Positions 52,328-59,824 of a DNA stretch of 64,000 bases are shown piece by piece. The DNA comes from Escherichia coli DSM 30083 = JCM 1649 = ATCC 11775. Lineage in GTDB: Bacteria > Pseudomonadota > Gammaproteobacteria > Enterobacterales > Enterobacteriaceae. Made by a program: the position numbers and the translations under genes. Position 1 is the first letter of the stretch. The number at the start of each line of letters is the position of its first letter. The stretch spans positions 1,178,001 to 1,242,000 of the forward strand of contig NZ_CP033092.2 of assembly GCF_003697165.2 (NCBI RefSeq), written 5' to 3'. The notes beneath the pieces were generated by a model. It was not told the origin of the DNA. It searched no databases and saw only the letters and a program-made list of their open reading frames with translations.

Positions 52328-53317
52328 GTGAGAGCACTACTGACCCCTGAAATTGCCCCGCGTATGGGGATCGTATTGTTCAGGCCCGGTTCAGAGCTGA
52401 TGCCCCTGTTTATGCAGGGGCGTGTCCTGCTGGAGCCTGAGCCGGAACGTTATTCATCTTTTGCCAGTGGTGCCGTTCCGGCGGCATCACAACCGCTGGC
52501 GGATGATCCTGCCATTCGGGCCGTGTTCCGCAATGAGGCAGTTATTCGTCGTGCGGGGGGTGTGGAATGTCTTGAAAGCTGGTTACTTCGTGAAAAGGGC
52601 TGTCAGTGGCCTCATTCCGGATGGCACAGCGAGAACATGACCACAATGCGACACGCGCCGGGCGCAATCCGTCTGTGCTGGCACTGCGATAACCTGCTTC
52701 GCGATCAGTTCACGGAACGGCTGGAATCAATGGCAACGGATAACTGTGCCCGCTGGGTGTTGTCTGTTGTGCGTCGGGATCTCGGTTTTGATGACAGTCA
52801 CGTTGTGACAATGCCGGAACTGTGCTGGTGGCTGGTTCGTAATGATCTGGCGGATGCCTTACCGGAAAGTGCAGCCCGTAAGGCACTGAGATTACCGAAG
52901 CCTGTTGTGCCGTCTGTCACCCGGGAAAGTGACCTTGTGCCTTCGGTTCCTGCCACCAGCATCATCCAGGATAAGGCGAAAAAGGTGCTGGCGCTGAAAG
53001 TGGATCCGGAGTCGCCGGAGTCTTTTATGTTACGCCCAAAACGTCGCCGCTGGGTTAATGAAAAGTACACGCGCTGGGTTAAGACACAGTCGTGTGCATG
53101 TTGTGGAAAGCCCGCTGATGATCCCCACCACCTGATAGGCCACGGACAGGGTGGAATGGGTACAAAAGCGCATGACCTTTTTGTGTTGCCTTTGTGCAGA
53201 AAGCATCACGACGAGCTGCATGCGGATACCGTGGCATTTGAAGAGATGTATGGCTCCCAGCTGGAGCTGATATTTCGTTTTATCGATCGTGCGCTGGCAA
53301 TTGGCGTACTGGTGTAA
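52328..53317 (+). CDS. DUF968 HNH-like phage protein
   Basis: This is a 329-residue protein of the DUF968 family seen in lambdoid Q-region clusters (YdfU in Qin). The C-terminal part has zinc-type Cys and HNH-like residues (SCACCGKPADDPHHLIG, LCRKHHDELH). GTG 52328 (MRALLTPEIAPRMG) is preferred over GTG 52322 because GAGG is 7 bp away. Function is not established. Confidence 0.82.
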   Translation: MRALLTPEIAPRMGIVLFRPGSELMPLFMQGRVLLEPEPERYSSFASGAVPAASQPLADDPAIRAVFRNEAVIRRAGGVECLESWLLREKGCQWPHSGWHSENMTTMRHAPGAIRLCWHCDNLLRDQFTERLESMATDNCARWVLSVVRRDLGFDDSHVVTMPELCWWLVRNDLADALPESAARKALRLPKPVVPSVTRESDLVPSVPATSIIQDKAKKVLALKVDPESPESFMLRPKRRRWVNEKYTRWVKTQSCACCGKPADDPHHLIGHGQGGMGTKAHDLFVLPLCRKHHDELHADTVAFEEMYGSQLELIFRFIDRALAIGVLV

Positions 53318-53330
53318 GTGGAGAACGAGC

Positions 53331-54083
53331 ATGAACCTTGAAGCCTTACCGAAATATTACTCCCCAAAATCTCCAAAATTGAGCGATGACGCATCGGCGA
53401 CAGGCTCGGGTGGTTTAACAATTACGGATGTAATGGCTGCGCAGGGGATGGTGCAGTCGAAAGCACCGCTTGGGTTTGCCTTATTCCTGGCAAAAGTTGG
53501 TGTTCAGGATCCTCAGTTTGCGATTGAAGGCCTGCTCAATTACGCGATGGCACTGGATAACCCGACATTGAACAAATTGAGTGAAGAAACCCGGTTACAG
53601 ATCATCCCTTACCTTGTGAATTTTGCCTTTGCTGATTATTCCAGGTCTGCGGCAAGTAAGGCTCGCTGTGAGCATTGTACTGGTACTGGATTTCATAATG
53701 TATTGCGCGAAGTGGTGAAACATTCCAGAAGCGGGGAATCCGTTATCAAAGAAGAGTGGGTGAAGGAACTGTGTCAGCATTGTCATGGCAAGGGAGAAGT
53801 CAGCACGGCGTGCAGAGGGTGTAAGGGTAAAGGTATTGTCCTGGATGAAAAAAGAACCCGGCTTCATGGCACGCCTGTTTATAAGACTTGTGGGCGTTGC
53901 AATGGAAACCGGTTTAGCCGTTTACCGACTACACTGGCACGACGTCATGTCCAGAAGCTGGTTCCAGACCTGACTGATTATCAGTGGTACAAAGGATATG
54001 CAGACGTAATTGATAAACTAGTAACAAAGTGCTGGCAGGAAGAAGCATATGCTGAAACACAATTGAGAAAGGTGACGAGATAA
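53331..54083 (+). CDS. Q: Antitermination protein Q
   Basis: This is a 250-residue late antiterminator of the phage 82/21 type. Zinc-finger pairs are visible: CEHCTGTGF, CQHCHGKGE, CRGCKGKGI and CGRCNGNRF. Q binds a site at the late promoter and modifies RNA polymerase so that it reads through the terminator and into lysis and head genes. The start at 53331 (MNLEALPKYY) follows GGAGAACGAGC; 14 upstream in-frame codons belong to the DUF968 overlap. Confidence 0.88.
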   Translation: MNLEALPKYYSPKSPKLSDDASATGSGGLTITDVMAAQGMVQSKAPLGFALFLAKVGVQDPQFAIEGLLNYAMALDNPTLNKLSEETRLQIIPYLVNFAFADYSRSAASKARCEHCTGTGFHNVLREVVKHSRSGESVIKEEWVKELCQHCHGKGEVSTACRGCKGKGIVLDEKRTRLHGTPVYKTCGRCNGNRFSRLPTTLARRHVQKLVPDLTDYQWYKGYADVIDKLVTKCWQEEAYAETQLRKVTR

Positions 54084-54114
54084 GTGATTTTCGCCGAAGA
54101 TAGTGACATGAAGC

Positions 54115-54143
54115 TTGCATTTTTCAAAAAATATGGATAAGAT
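54115..54143 (+). promoter_or_regulatory. Late promoter pR'-like
   Basis: A -35 TTGCAT (54115-54120) and a -10 TAAGAT (54138-54143) are 17 bp apart, 31 bp after the Q stop. Position and the terminator 46 bp downstream match a lambdoid Q-dependent late promoter. The Q-binding element was not delimited. Confidence 0.65.
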
Positions 54144-54189
54144 TTTCTCAACGATGGGCTTTGTATGTCTGCCGTTGATAATTTTCACG

Positions 54190-54214
54190 AACCCGCTGTT
54201 GAGCGGGTTTTTAT
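54190..54214 (+). terminator. tR'-like terminator
   Basis: ACCCGCT and AGCGGGT pair around GTTG (54191-54207), followed by TTTTTATTT. It would stop basal late transcripts until Q modifies RNA polymerase. Confidence 0.8.
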
Positions 54215-54268
54215 TTACTTGTACTGAAACACATTATATAACCTCATATCAGTTAAAAAGGAGGTTGT

Positions 54269-54604
54269 ATGATTAATGCCGTTGAGTACAGATTACCGTT
54301 AGGAAATATCTCTCCAGAGAATCTTGACGCGTTGTCAGAACTTATCGTTAAGCATTCCGATAAATTTAATAACTATGTACTTAGTTCTATTTCTGATGAT
54401 GATATTCGATATTCTTACGATTACTACAATTTTGAAATCACAGAGATAGATGAATATGGGTTTCACTTTATAGCACCATATAGCTATTATGAAGGATGCG
54501 TTGACAATAACTTCTCAGGAGAGGTTGAAGGTTATGCAGAATACGAAATTATTGATAATGAATTAGTCTTCTCTCTTGAGGAACTACCTTGGGATGTAAA
54601 ATAA
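54269..54604 (+). CDS. Unknown acidic protein, probable moron
   Basis: This is a 111-residue, very acidic protein (start MINAVEYRLPLGNISPEN, many Asp/Glu/Tyr) that I do not recognise. AAGGAGG precedes the ATG. It is AT-rich compared with its neighbours, has its own promoter (TTTACT 54214-54219 and TATAAC 54237-54242, spacing 17) and a strong terminator (54613-54641), the hallmarks of a lysogenic moron placed between Q and holin. A DNA-mimic or inhibitor role could be imagined from the acidity but is not shown. Confidence 0.7.
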   Translation: MINAVEYRLPLGNISPENLDALSELIVKHSDKFNNYVLSSISDDDIRYSYDYYNFEITEIDEYGFHFIAPYSYYEGCVDNNFSGEVEGYAEYEIIDNELVFSLEELPWDVK

Positions 54605-54612
54605 ATATCAAT

Positions 54613-54641
54613 AATAAAGGCCGTAACGAACGGCCTTTATT
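54613..54641 (+). terminator. Moron terminator
   Basis: AATAAAGGCCGT and ACGGCCTTTATT (54613-54641) form a long perfect hairpin with a 5-nt loop. It insulates the moron from the lysis genes. Confidence 0.88.
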
Positions 54642-54755
54642 ATTATAAAATCATCAATGCCTGATGAATTAGAATGTAATTTTCGAATTAATAATAAATC
54701 AACATATCATTTCACGCTCCGATTTTCTGTCGGAGGCGAAACTGCGGCTATTCAT

Positions 54756-55061
54756 ATGCACGAAAAAGAGAATCTTGCCGGAGCGTTCTGGCTTGTTTTG
54801 CTGATCATCGCAGGTTGGGGGGGGCTTGTCCGTTACCTGATTGATGTGAAGCAGAGTAAAGCAACGTGGAGCTGGATAAATGCCCTCGCTCAGATAGTTG
54901 TATCAGGATTCACCGGTGTTATTGGTGGCCTAATCAGTATCGAAAGTGGATTCAGTATTTACATGATTCTCGCAACTGCGGGGATTAGTGGTGCGATGGG
55001 TTCGGTTGCACTGACGTACTTCTGGGAACGACTGACAGGGGTGAAAAATGCAAAATCTTAA
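54756..55061 (+). CDS. Holin (LydA-like)
   Basis: This is a 101-residue inner membrane protein with three hydrophobic segments (GAFWLVLLIIAGWGGLV; NALAQIVVSGFTGVIGGLI; YMILATAGISGAMGSVA), resembling P1 LydA-type holins. It sets lysis timing by permeabilising the membrane so that endolysin can reach the wall. The start at 54756 (MHEKENLAG) fits family ends; the frame extends 33 codons upstream to 54657, and GGAGG lies 19 bp away, so the exact start is uncertain. It overlaps the endolysin gene by 14 bp. Confidence 0.82.
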   Translation: MHEKENLAGAFWLVLLIIAGWGGLVRYLIDVKQSKATWSWINALAQIVVSGFTGVIGGLISIESGFSIYMILATAGISGAMGSVALTYFWERLTGVKNAKS

Positions 55062-55524
55062 TCCTCAGCGTAAAGCTTTCCTCGATATGGTGGCCTGGTC
55101 AGAAGGAACGGATAATGGGCTACAACCGACACGTAATCATGGTTATGACGTCATTGTGGGCGGAGAAATATTCACTGATTACTCCGATCACCCTCGCAGA
55201 CTTGTCACGCTAAACCCAAAACTCAAATCAACGGCTGCCGGGCGCTACCAGCTTCTTTCCCGCTGGTGGGATGCATACCGTAAACAGCTTGGACTGAAAG
55301 ACTTCTCTCCAAAAAGCCAGGATGCTGTTGCACTGCAGCAGATTAAAGAGCGTGGTGCTTTACCGATGATTGATCGCGGTGATATTCGTCAGGCTATCGA
55401 CCGTTGCAGCAATATCTGGGCTTCACTGCCGGGAGCTGGTTATGGTCAGTTTGAGCATAAGGCTGACAGCCTGATTGCAAAATTCAAAGAAGCCGGCGGA
55501 ACGGTCAAAGAGATTCAGGTATGA
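55048..55524 (+). CDS. R: Endolysin, lambda R-like lytic transglycosylase
   Basis: This is a 158-residue protein nearly identical to lambda gpR, which cleaves the glycosidic bond of peptidoglycan without hydrolysis. The catalytic glutamate lies in WSEGTDNG (about residue 19); STAAGRYQLLSRWWDAYRK is the conserved core. It has no signal sequence and depends on holin. It overlaps Rz by 4 bp. Confidence 0.95.
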   Translation: MQNLNPQRKAFLDMVAWSEGTDNGLQPTRNHGYDVIVGGEIFTDYSDHPRRLVTLNPKLKSTAAGRYQLLSRWWDAYRKQLGLKDFSPKSQDAVALQQIKERGALPMIDRGDIRQAIDRCSNIWASLPGAGYGQFEHKADSLIAKFKEAGGTVKEIQV

Positions 55525-55958
55525 GCAGAGTAACGGTGATTATATCCGCTCTGGTTATCTGCATCATCGTCTGCTTGTCATGGGCTGTTGATAATTACCG
55601 TGATGACGCCATCGTCTACAAAGTACAGCGCGATAAAGCCACATCCATCATCGCTGATATGCAGAAGCGTCAACGTAATGTAGCTGAACTCGATGCCAGA
55701 TATACAAAGGAGCTTGCTGATGCTAATGCGACTATCGAAAGTCTTCGTGCTGATGTTTCTGCTGGGCATAAGCGCCTGCAAGTCGCCGCCACCTGTACAA
55801 AGTCAACGACCGGAGCCAGCGGCATGGGCGATGGAGAAAGCCCTAGACTTACAGCAGATGCTGAACTCCATTATTACCGTCTCCGAAGTGGAATCGACAA
55901 GATAACCTCACAGGTCAATTACTTGCAGGAGTATATCAGGACGCAATGTCCCAACTAA
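55521..55958 (+). CDS. Rz: Rz, i-spanin
   Basis: This is a 145-residue type II membrane protein with an N-terminal TM helix (VIISALVICIIVCLSWAV) and a periplasmic coiled-coil region. With Rz1 it forms the spanin complex that disrupts the outer membrane in the last step of lysis. The Rz1 gene is nested in another frame inside it. Confidence 0.92.
   Translation: MSRVTVIISALVICIIVCLSWAVDNYRDDAIVYKVQRDKATSIIADMQKRQRNVAELDARYTKELADANATIESLRADVSAGHKRLQVAATCTKSTTGASGMGDGESPRLTADAELHYYRLRSGIDKITSQVNYLQEYIRTQCPN
55720..55905 (+). CDS. Rz1: Rz1, o-spanin lipoprotein (nested in Rz)
   Basis: This is a 61-residue lipoprotein encoded in the +1 frame within Rz. The start at 55720 (MLMRLSKVFV) follows AAAGGAG with a 7-bp gap. 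The lipobox LLGISAC gives lipidation of cysteine 19, and proline-rich PPPVQSQRPEP follows as is usual for Rz1. It anchors to the outer membrane and pairs with Rz. Confidence 0.9.
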   Translation: MLMRLSKVFVLMFLLGISACKSPPPVQSQRPEPAAWAMEKALDLQQMLNSIITVSEVESTR

Positions 55959-56028
55959 TCACATTTTGAGGATATTTAACGTCTATGCTTTAATGATTTT
56001 ATTCATTGTTTTATAATCGCGAAGAATA

Positions 56029-56280
56029 ATGATGAACTTGGCAAAGGATATGATTATGCGTATTAAACCTCAAGATTTTAAGTTTGATGTGTTGACTGTT
56101 GCTGGTTACGCTAACCCTAAAGCTAAAACACATTTCGCACCTTCTGCTTCTGGATTTAATTTTAAATGGGAGTGGGAAGGGAAAATTTATGAGCTTCATA
56201 TCGAGCAAGAAAAATTACAGTACCCTGATTTTATTCTTGAACGACTTTTTGATGCCGCAATTGAGATGGCTAAAAAATGA
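56029..56280 (+). CDS. Small unknown protein
   Basis: This is an 83-residue basic protein (MNLAKDMIMRIKPQDFKFDV; then WEWEGKIYELHIEQEK) of unknown function. ATG 56029 or 56032 are possible starts; GAAGAA precedes them. It is AT-rich, between Rz and the minus-strand gene, and may be a second late-region cargo gene. A DUF-type short fold with a Trp-rich middle is all that can be said. Confidence 0.55.
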   Translation: MMNLAKDMIMRIKPQDFKFDVLTVAGYANPKAKTHFAPSASGFNFKWEWEGKIYELHIEQEKLQYPDFILERLFDAAIEMAKK

Positions 56281-56386
56281 CAAAAATCACCGGATGGGGT
56301 TTTTGTTTATAGATATTCACACATAGCCCTTGCATCTAGAACAGAAAATCTTGTCATGGCGCGGGGCTATGTTAGCAAAAATTTAT

Positions 56387-56827
56387 TTAATAGGATATTT
56401 TGTTTGCAGATTTAAGCTCTTTAAGAGTAGCGTCAAGTATATGTAAAAATAGAGAAGTGTCGCCATACTCATAATGTGGCTCGGATTTGTATTCTCTAAT
56501 ATAAATAAATCCACCTTTGGATAAAAATAAATCAATCAGCTCGTTGTTATTTTCATCGGTTGGGTCAATGGCAGCAAACTTCAATACAGGAGCTTCATCA
56601 ATGACTAGCAGTGTTTCTTTGAAAATAAGTTCTAGTTCATATGTTGAAAGTTTGAGGGTTAACCTATTTTTTTTATCTTTATTGAAAATTATTGTGTCGC
56701 CAAGAAAATCGTATTCAGAGCTTGAGTCAATAATGTTATTCTTAAGTTTGAGAGATATTGCATCTAAAGCCTTTTTATGCTCTGCGCACTTAACAACTTT
56801 ATGAACATCTAAACTGGGGATACTCAT
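56387..56827 (-). CDS. Unknown minus-strand protein (moron)
   Basis: This is a 146-residue protein, not recognised, encoded against the direction of all late genes. Start at 56827 (MSIPSLDVHKVVK) follows AGGTGG; earlier in-frame starts lack a site. It is acidic with an alternating strand-helix look (DTIIFNKDKKNRLTLKLSTY). Its AT content and orientation suggest independent expression from the lysogen, like a moron inserted between lysis and packaging genes. Confidence 0.6.
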   Translation of the reverse strand: MSIPSLDVHKVVKCAEHKKALDAISLKLKNNIIDSSSEYDFLGDTIIFNKDKKNRLTLKLSTYELELIFKETLLVIDEAPVLKFAAIDPTDENNNELIDLFLSKGGFIYIREYKSEPHYEYGDTSLFLHILDATLKELKSANKISY

Positions 56828-56929
56828 AATACAACCACCTATGTAAGAACTAAAGAGCATTGAGTCTATGTGATTAATATCAAGACCCAATTAAATTTTT
56901 TAAATTATTAGAGTTAGATCCCACTTTAA

Positions 56930-57280
56930 ATGCCCCCACGAACCCCAAAAGCCTGCCGCGTTCGCGGCTGCCGCCAAACCACCACTGATCCGTCAGGCTA
57001 TTGTGAAAGCCACAAAAGCGAAGGCTGGAAACAATACAAGCCAGGACAATCCCGTCACCAGCGCGGCTACGGTTCGAAGTGGGATGTTATCCGCGCGCGC
57101 GTGCTGAAGCGTGACAAAGGCCTGTGTCAGTTGTGCCTGCATGTCGGTGTGGTGCGTGAGGCGAAAACCGTTGACCACATCATCCCTAAAGCGCATGGCG
57201 GCACTGATGCAGACTGCAATCTGCAGAGCCTGTGCTGGCCGTGTCATAAGGCGAAGACGGCCCGTGAACGACTGAAGTGA
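56930..57280 (+). CDS. HNH endonuclease (HK97 gp74-like)
   Basis: This is a 116-residue HNH nuclease with zinc-binding CQLC and CWPC pairs around the motif VDHIIPKAHGGTDADCNLQSL. In HK97-type phages this enzyme lies next to the terminase genes and is required for efficient cos cleavage by terminase. It lies 125 bp before the small terminase gene with a cos-like region between. Confidence 0.92.
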   Translation: MPPRTPKACRVRGCRQTTTDPSGYCESHKSEGWKQYKPGQSRHQRGYGSKWDVIRARVLKRDKGLCQLCLHVGVVREAKTVDHIIPKAHGGTDADCNLQSLCWPCHKAKTARERLK

Positions 57281-57296
57281 TAATAATTCTCAACTT

Positions 57297-57362
57297 TCTG
57301 AGGGGAGGGGCGGGTCAAATCCCTGTGACCTGACGTCTTCCGGACTGCCCGCCCCATCGTTT
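57297..57362 (+). other. Putative cos region
   Basis: The gap between HNH and small terminase has GAGGGGAGGGGCGGGTCAAA and a matching GCCCGCCCC arm (57348-57356), then a T run. In HK97-like phages the cohesive end site lies at this place, just before terS. The exact nick positions cannot be told. It could also act as a hairpin terminator. Confidence 0.5.
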
Positions 57363-57405
57363 TTTTATACCCGCGAAAAATGAAATTTAACCAGGAGTGC
57401 CGCAT

Positions 57406-57900
57406 ATGGCTGGAACGGCGGGGCGTTCCGGGCGTCGCCCCAAGCCAACGGCGCGCAAGGCGCTGGCCGGAAACCCCGGCAAGCGAGCCCTGAACAAAGA
57501 TGAACCTGTTTTTACGCCCATCAAAGGTGTTGAGCCACCGGAGTGGTTCGCTGAAGAAGATCTCCCTCTCGCCACGATCATGTGGCAACTGACAACCAAA
57601 GAACTCTGCGGTCAGGGCCTGCTGTGCGTGACTGACCTCGCGGTGCTTGAGCGGTGGTGCGTGGCCTATGAGTTCTGGCGACGTGCTGTGAAAAATATTG
57701 CCATACAGGGCAATACCATCACCGGCGCAATGGGCGGCAGGGTCAAAAATCCGGAGCTGACAGCCAAAAAAGAACAGGAGTCCGAGATGAGCAGCACGGG
57801 GGCAATGCTCGGACTCGACCCCAGCAGCCGTCAGCGTCTGATTGGCCTGGCGGGGCAGAAGAAAGCCACTAACCCGTTTCTGAAAATCATCGAATCATGA
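57406..57900 (+). CDS. Small terminase subunit (P27 family)
   Basis: This is a 164-residue DNA-recognition subunit that binds at cos and recruits the large subunit. It starts at 57406 (MAGTAGRSGRRPKPT) after AGGAG. The N-terminal Arg/Lys-rich segment and helical LTTKELCGQGLLCVTDLAV part are typical of P27-type TerS. It overlaps terL by 4 bp. Confidence 0.93.
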   Translation: MAGTAGRSGRRPKPTARKALAGNPGKRALNKDEPVFTPIKGVEPPEWFAEEDLPLATIMWQLTTKELCGQGLLCVTDLAVLERWCVAYEFWRRAVKNIAIQGNTITGAMGGRVKNPELTAKKEQESEMSSTGAMLGLDPSSRQRLIGLAGQKKATNPFLKIIES

Positions 57901-59630
57901 GCCGGAAATCTTACCCCAACGTAAATGCTGCCAATCAGTATGCCCGGGATGTCGTGCGCGGAAAGATTGTGGCCTGCCAGTTTGTGATTCAGGCCTGCCA
58001 GCGCCATCTTGATGACCTGATGGCGGAAAAAAGTAAGTCGTTTCGTTACCGCTTCGACAAGGACCTGGCTGAACGGGCCGCCAAATTTATTCAGCTGTTG
58101 CCGCACACCAAGGGTGAGTGGGCATTTAAGAGGATGCCCATCACGCTGGAGCCGTGGCAGCTCTTTGTGATCTGCTGCGCGTTTGGCTGGGTCAATAAAG
58201 GCTCCCGGCTGCGCCGCTTCCGGGAGGTGTATACCGAAATCCCCCGTAAGAACGGCAAATCGGCAATCTCTGCCGGTGTTGCCCTGTATTGTTTTGCCTG
58301 TGATAACGAGTTTGGCGCGGAAGTGTATTCCGGTGCCACGACAGAGAAACAGGCGTGGGAAGTCTTTCGCCCGGCTCGACTGATGTGTAAACGCACACCC
58401 ATGCTGACGGAAGCGTTCGGGATTGAGGTTAACGCCTCAAACATGAACCGTCCGGAGGATGGCGCGCGGTTTGAACCGCTGATCGGTAACCCCGGTGATG
58501 GTTCATCACCCCACTGTGCGGTGGTGGATGAATATCACGAGCACGCCACCGATGCGCTTTACACCACGATGCTTACCGGGATGGGGGCGCGACGTCAGCC
58601 ACTGATGTGGGCTATCACCACCGCCGGGTACAACATTGAGGGGCCGTGCTACGACAAGCGGCGGGAAGTCATCGAGATGCTCAATGGCTCGGTGCCTAAC
58701 GATGAACTGTTCGGGATCATCTATACCGTTGATGAAGGTGACGACTGGACCGACCCGCAGGTGCTGGAAAAAGCCAATCCAAATATTGGCGTGTCGGTTT
58801 ATCGCGAATTTTTGTTAAGTCAGCAGCAGCGTGCGAAAAATAACGCCCGTCTGGCAAACGTCTTTAAAACAAAACACCTCAATATCTGGGTGTCGGCGCG
58901 TTCGGCGTATTTCAACCTGGTGAGCTGGCAGAGCTGCGAGGATAAATCACTGACCCTTGAGCAGTTCGAGGGGCAGCCGTGCATTCTGGCCTTTGACCTG
59001 GCGCGTAAGCTGGATATGAACAGCATGGCGCGACTTTATACCCGCGAGATTGACGGTAAAACGCATTACTACAGTGTGGCCCCGCGTTTCTGGGTACCGT
59101 ATGACACGGTGTACAGCGTCGAGAAAAATGAAGATCGACGGACAGCCGAACGCTTTCAGAAATGGGTGGAAATGGGCGTTCTGACCGTTACCGATGGTGC
59201 GGAGGTGGATTATCGCTACATCCTCGAGGAGGCCAAAGCGGCGAACAAAATCAGCCCGGTCAGTGAGTCACCCATCGACCCCTTCGGGGCGACCGGGTTG
59301 TCACATGACCTTGCTGATGAAGACCTGAACCCCATCACTATCATTCAGAACTACACCAACATGTCCGACCCGATGAAAGAGCTGGAAGCGGCAATTGAAT
59401 CGGGGCGCTTTCATCATGATGGCAATCCCATCATGACCTGGTGTATCGGCAACGTGGTCGGCAAAACCATTCCGGGTAACGATGATGTGGTGAAACCCGT
59501 CAAAGAGCAGGCGGAAAACAAAATCGATGGTGCAGTTGCGCTGATTATGGCGGTTGGCAGAGCCATGTTGTACGAGAAAGAAGACACGCTGTCTGACCAC
59601 ATTGAGTCCTACGGGATCCGCTCGCTTTAA
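57897..59630 (+). CDS. Large terminase subunit (HK97-type)
   Basis: This is a 577-residue packaging motor ATPase and nuclease. Walker A-like IPRKNGKSA (about residue 116-124), Walker B region CAVVDEYHEH, and late acidic nuclease residues (ILAFDLARKLDMNS) are visible. It cuts concatemers at cos and pumps DNA into the prohead. The ATGA overlap couples it with terS. Confidence 0.95.
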   Translation: MSRKSYPNVNAANQYARDVVRGKIVACQFVIQACQRHLDDLMAEKSKSFRYRFDKDLAERAAKFIQLLPHTKGEWAFKRMPITLEPWQLFVICCAFGWVNKGSRLRRFREVYTEIPRKNGKSAISAGVALYCFACDNEFGAEVYSGATTEKQAWEVFRPARLMCKRTPMLTEAFGIEVNASNMNRPEDGARFEPLIGNPGDGSSPHCAVVDEYHEHATDALYTTMLTGMGARRQPLMWAITTAGYNIEGPCYDKRREVIEMLNGSVPNDELFGIIYTVDEGDDWTDPQVLEKANPNIGVSVYREFLLSQQQRAKNNARLANVFKTKHLNIWVSARSAYFNLVSWQSCEDKSLTLEQFEGQPCILAFDLARKLDMNSMARLYTREIDGKTHYYSVAPRFWVPYDTVYSVEKNEDRRTAERFQKWVEMGVLTVTDGAEVDYRYILEEAKAANKISPVSESPIDPFGATGLSHDLADEDLNPITIIQNYTNMSDPMKELEAAIESGRFHHDGNPIMTWCIGNVVGKTIPGNDDVVKPVKEQAENKIDGAVALIMAVGRAMLYEKEDTLSDHIESYGIRSL

Positions 59631-59641
59631 CTGAGGTAATT

Positions 59642-59824
59642 ATGATCATGCTGATTCTCGCGCCTCTGGTGGGCGTGCTGGGTGCGCTTTTGCTGGCATA
59701 TGGTGCCTGGCTGATTTATCCCCCGGCGGGTTTTGTTGTTGCCGGGGCGCTGTGCCTGTTCTGGTCGTGGCTGGTGGCGCGATATCTCGATCGTACACAG
59801 CTGTCTGTCGGCGGAGGTAAATAG
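59642..59824 (+). CDS. Small membrane protein between terminase and portal
   Basis: This is a 60-residue, nearly all hydrophobic protein with two probable TM helices (LAPLVGVLGALLLAYGAWLI; PAGFVVAGALCLFWSWLVA). It is a common companion in HK97-like modules, but its role is unknown. GAGGTAATT precedes the ATG, and its TAG overlaps the GTG start of portal by one base. Confidence 0.8.
   Translation: MIMLILAPLVGVLGALLLAYGAWLIYPPAGFVVAGALCLFWSWLVARYLDRTQLSVGGGK

Noticed and set aside
58091..58444. Minus-strand frames inside the large terminase gene
   Set aside because: They are shadows of the terL coding frame, with no ribosome site or recognisable domain.
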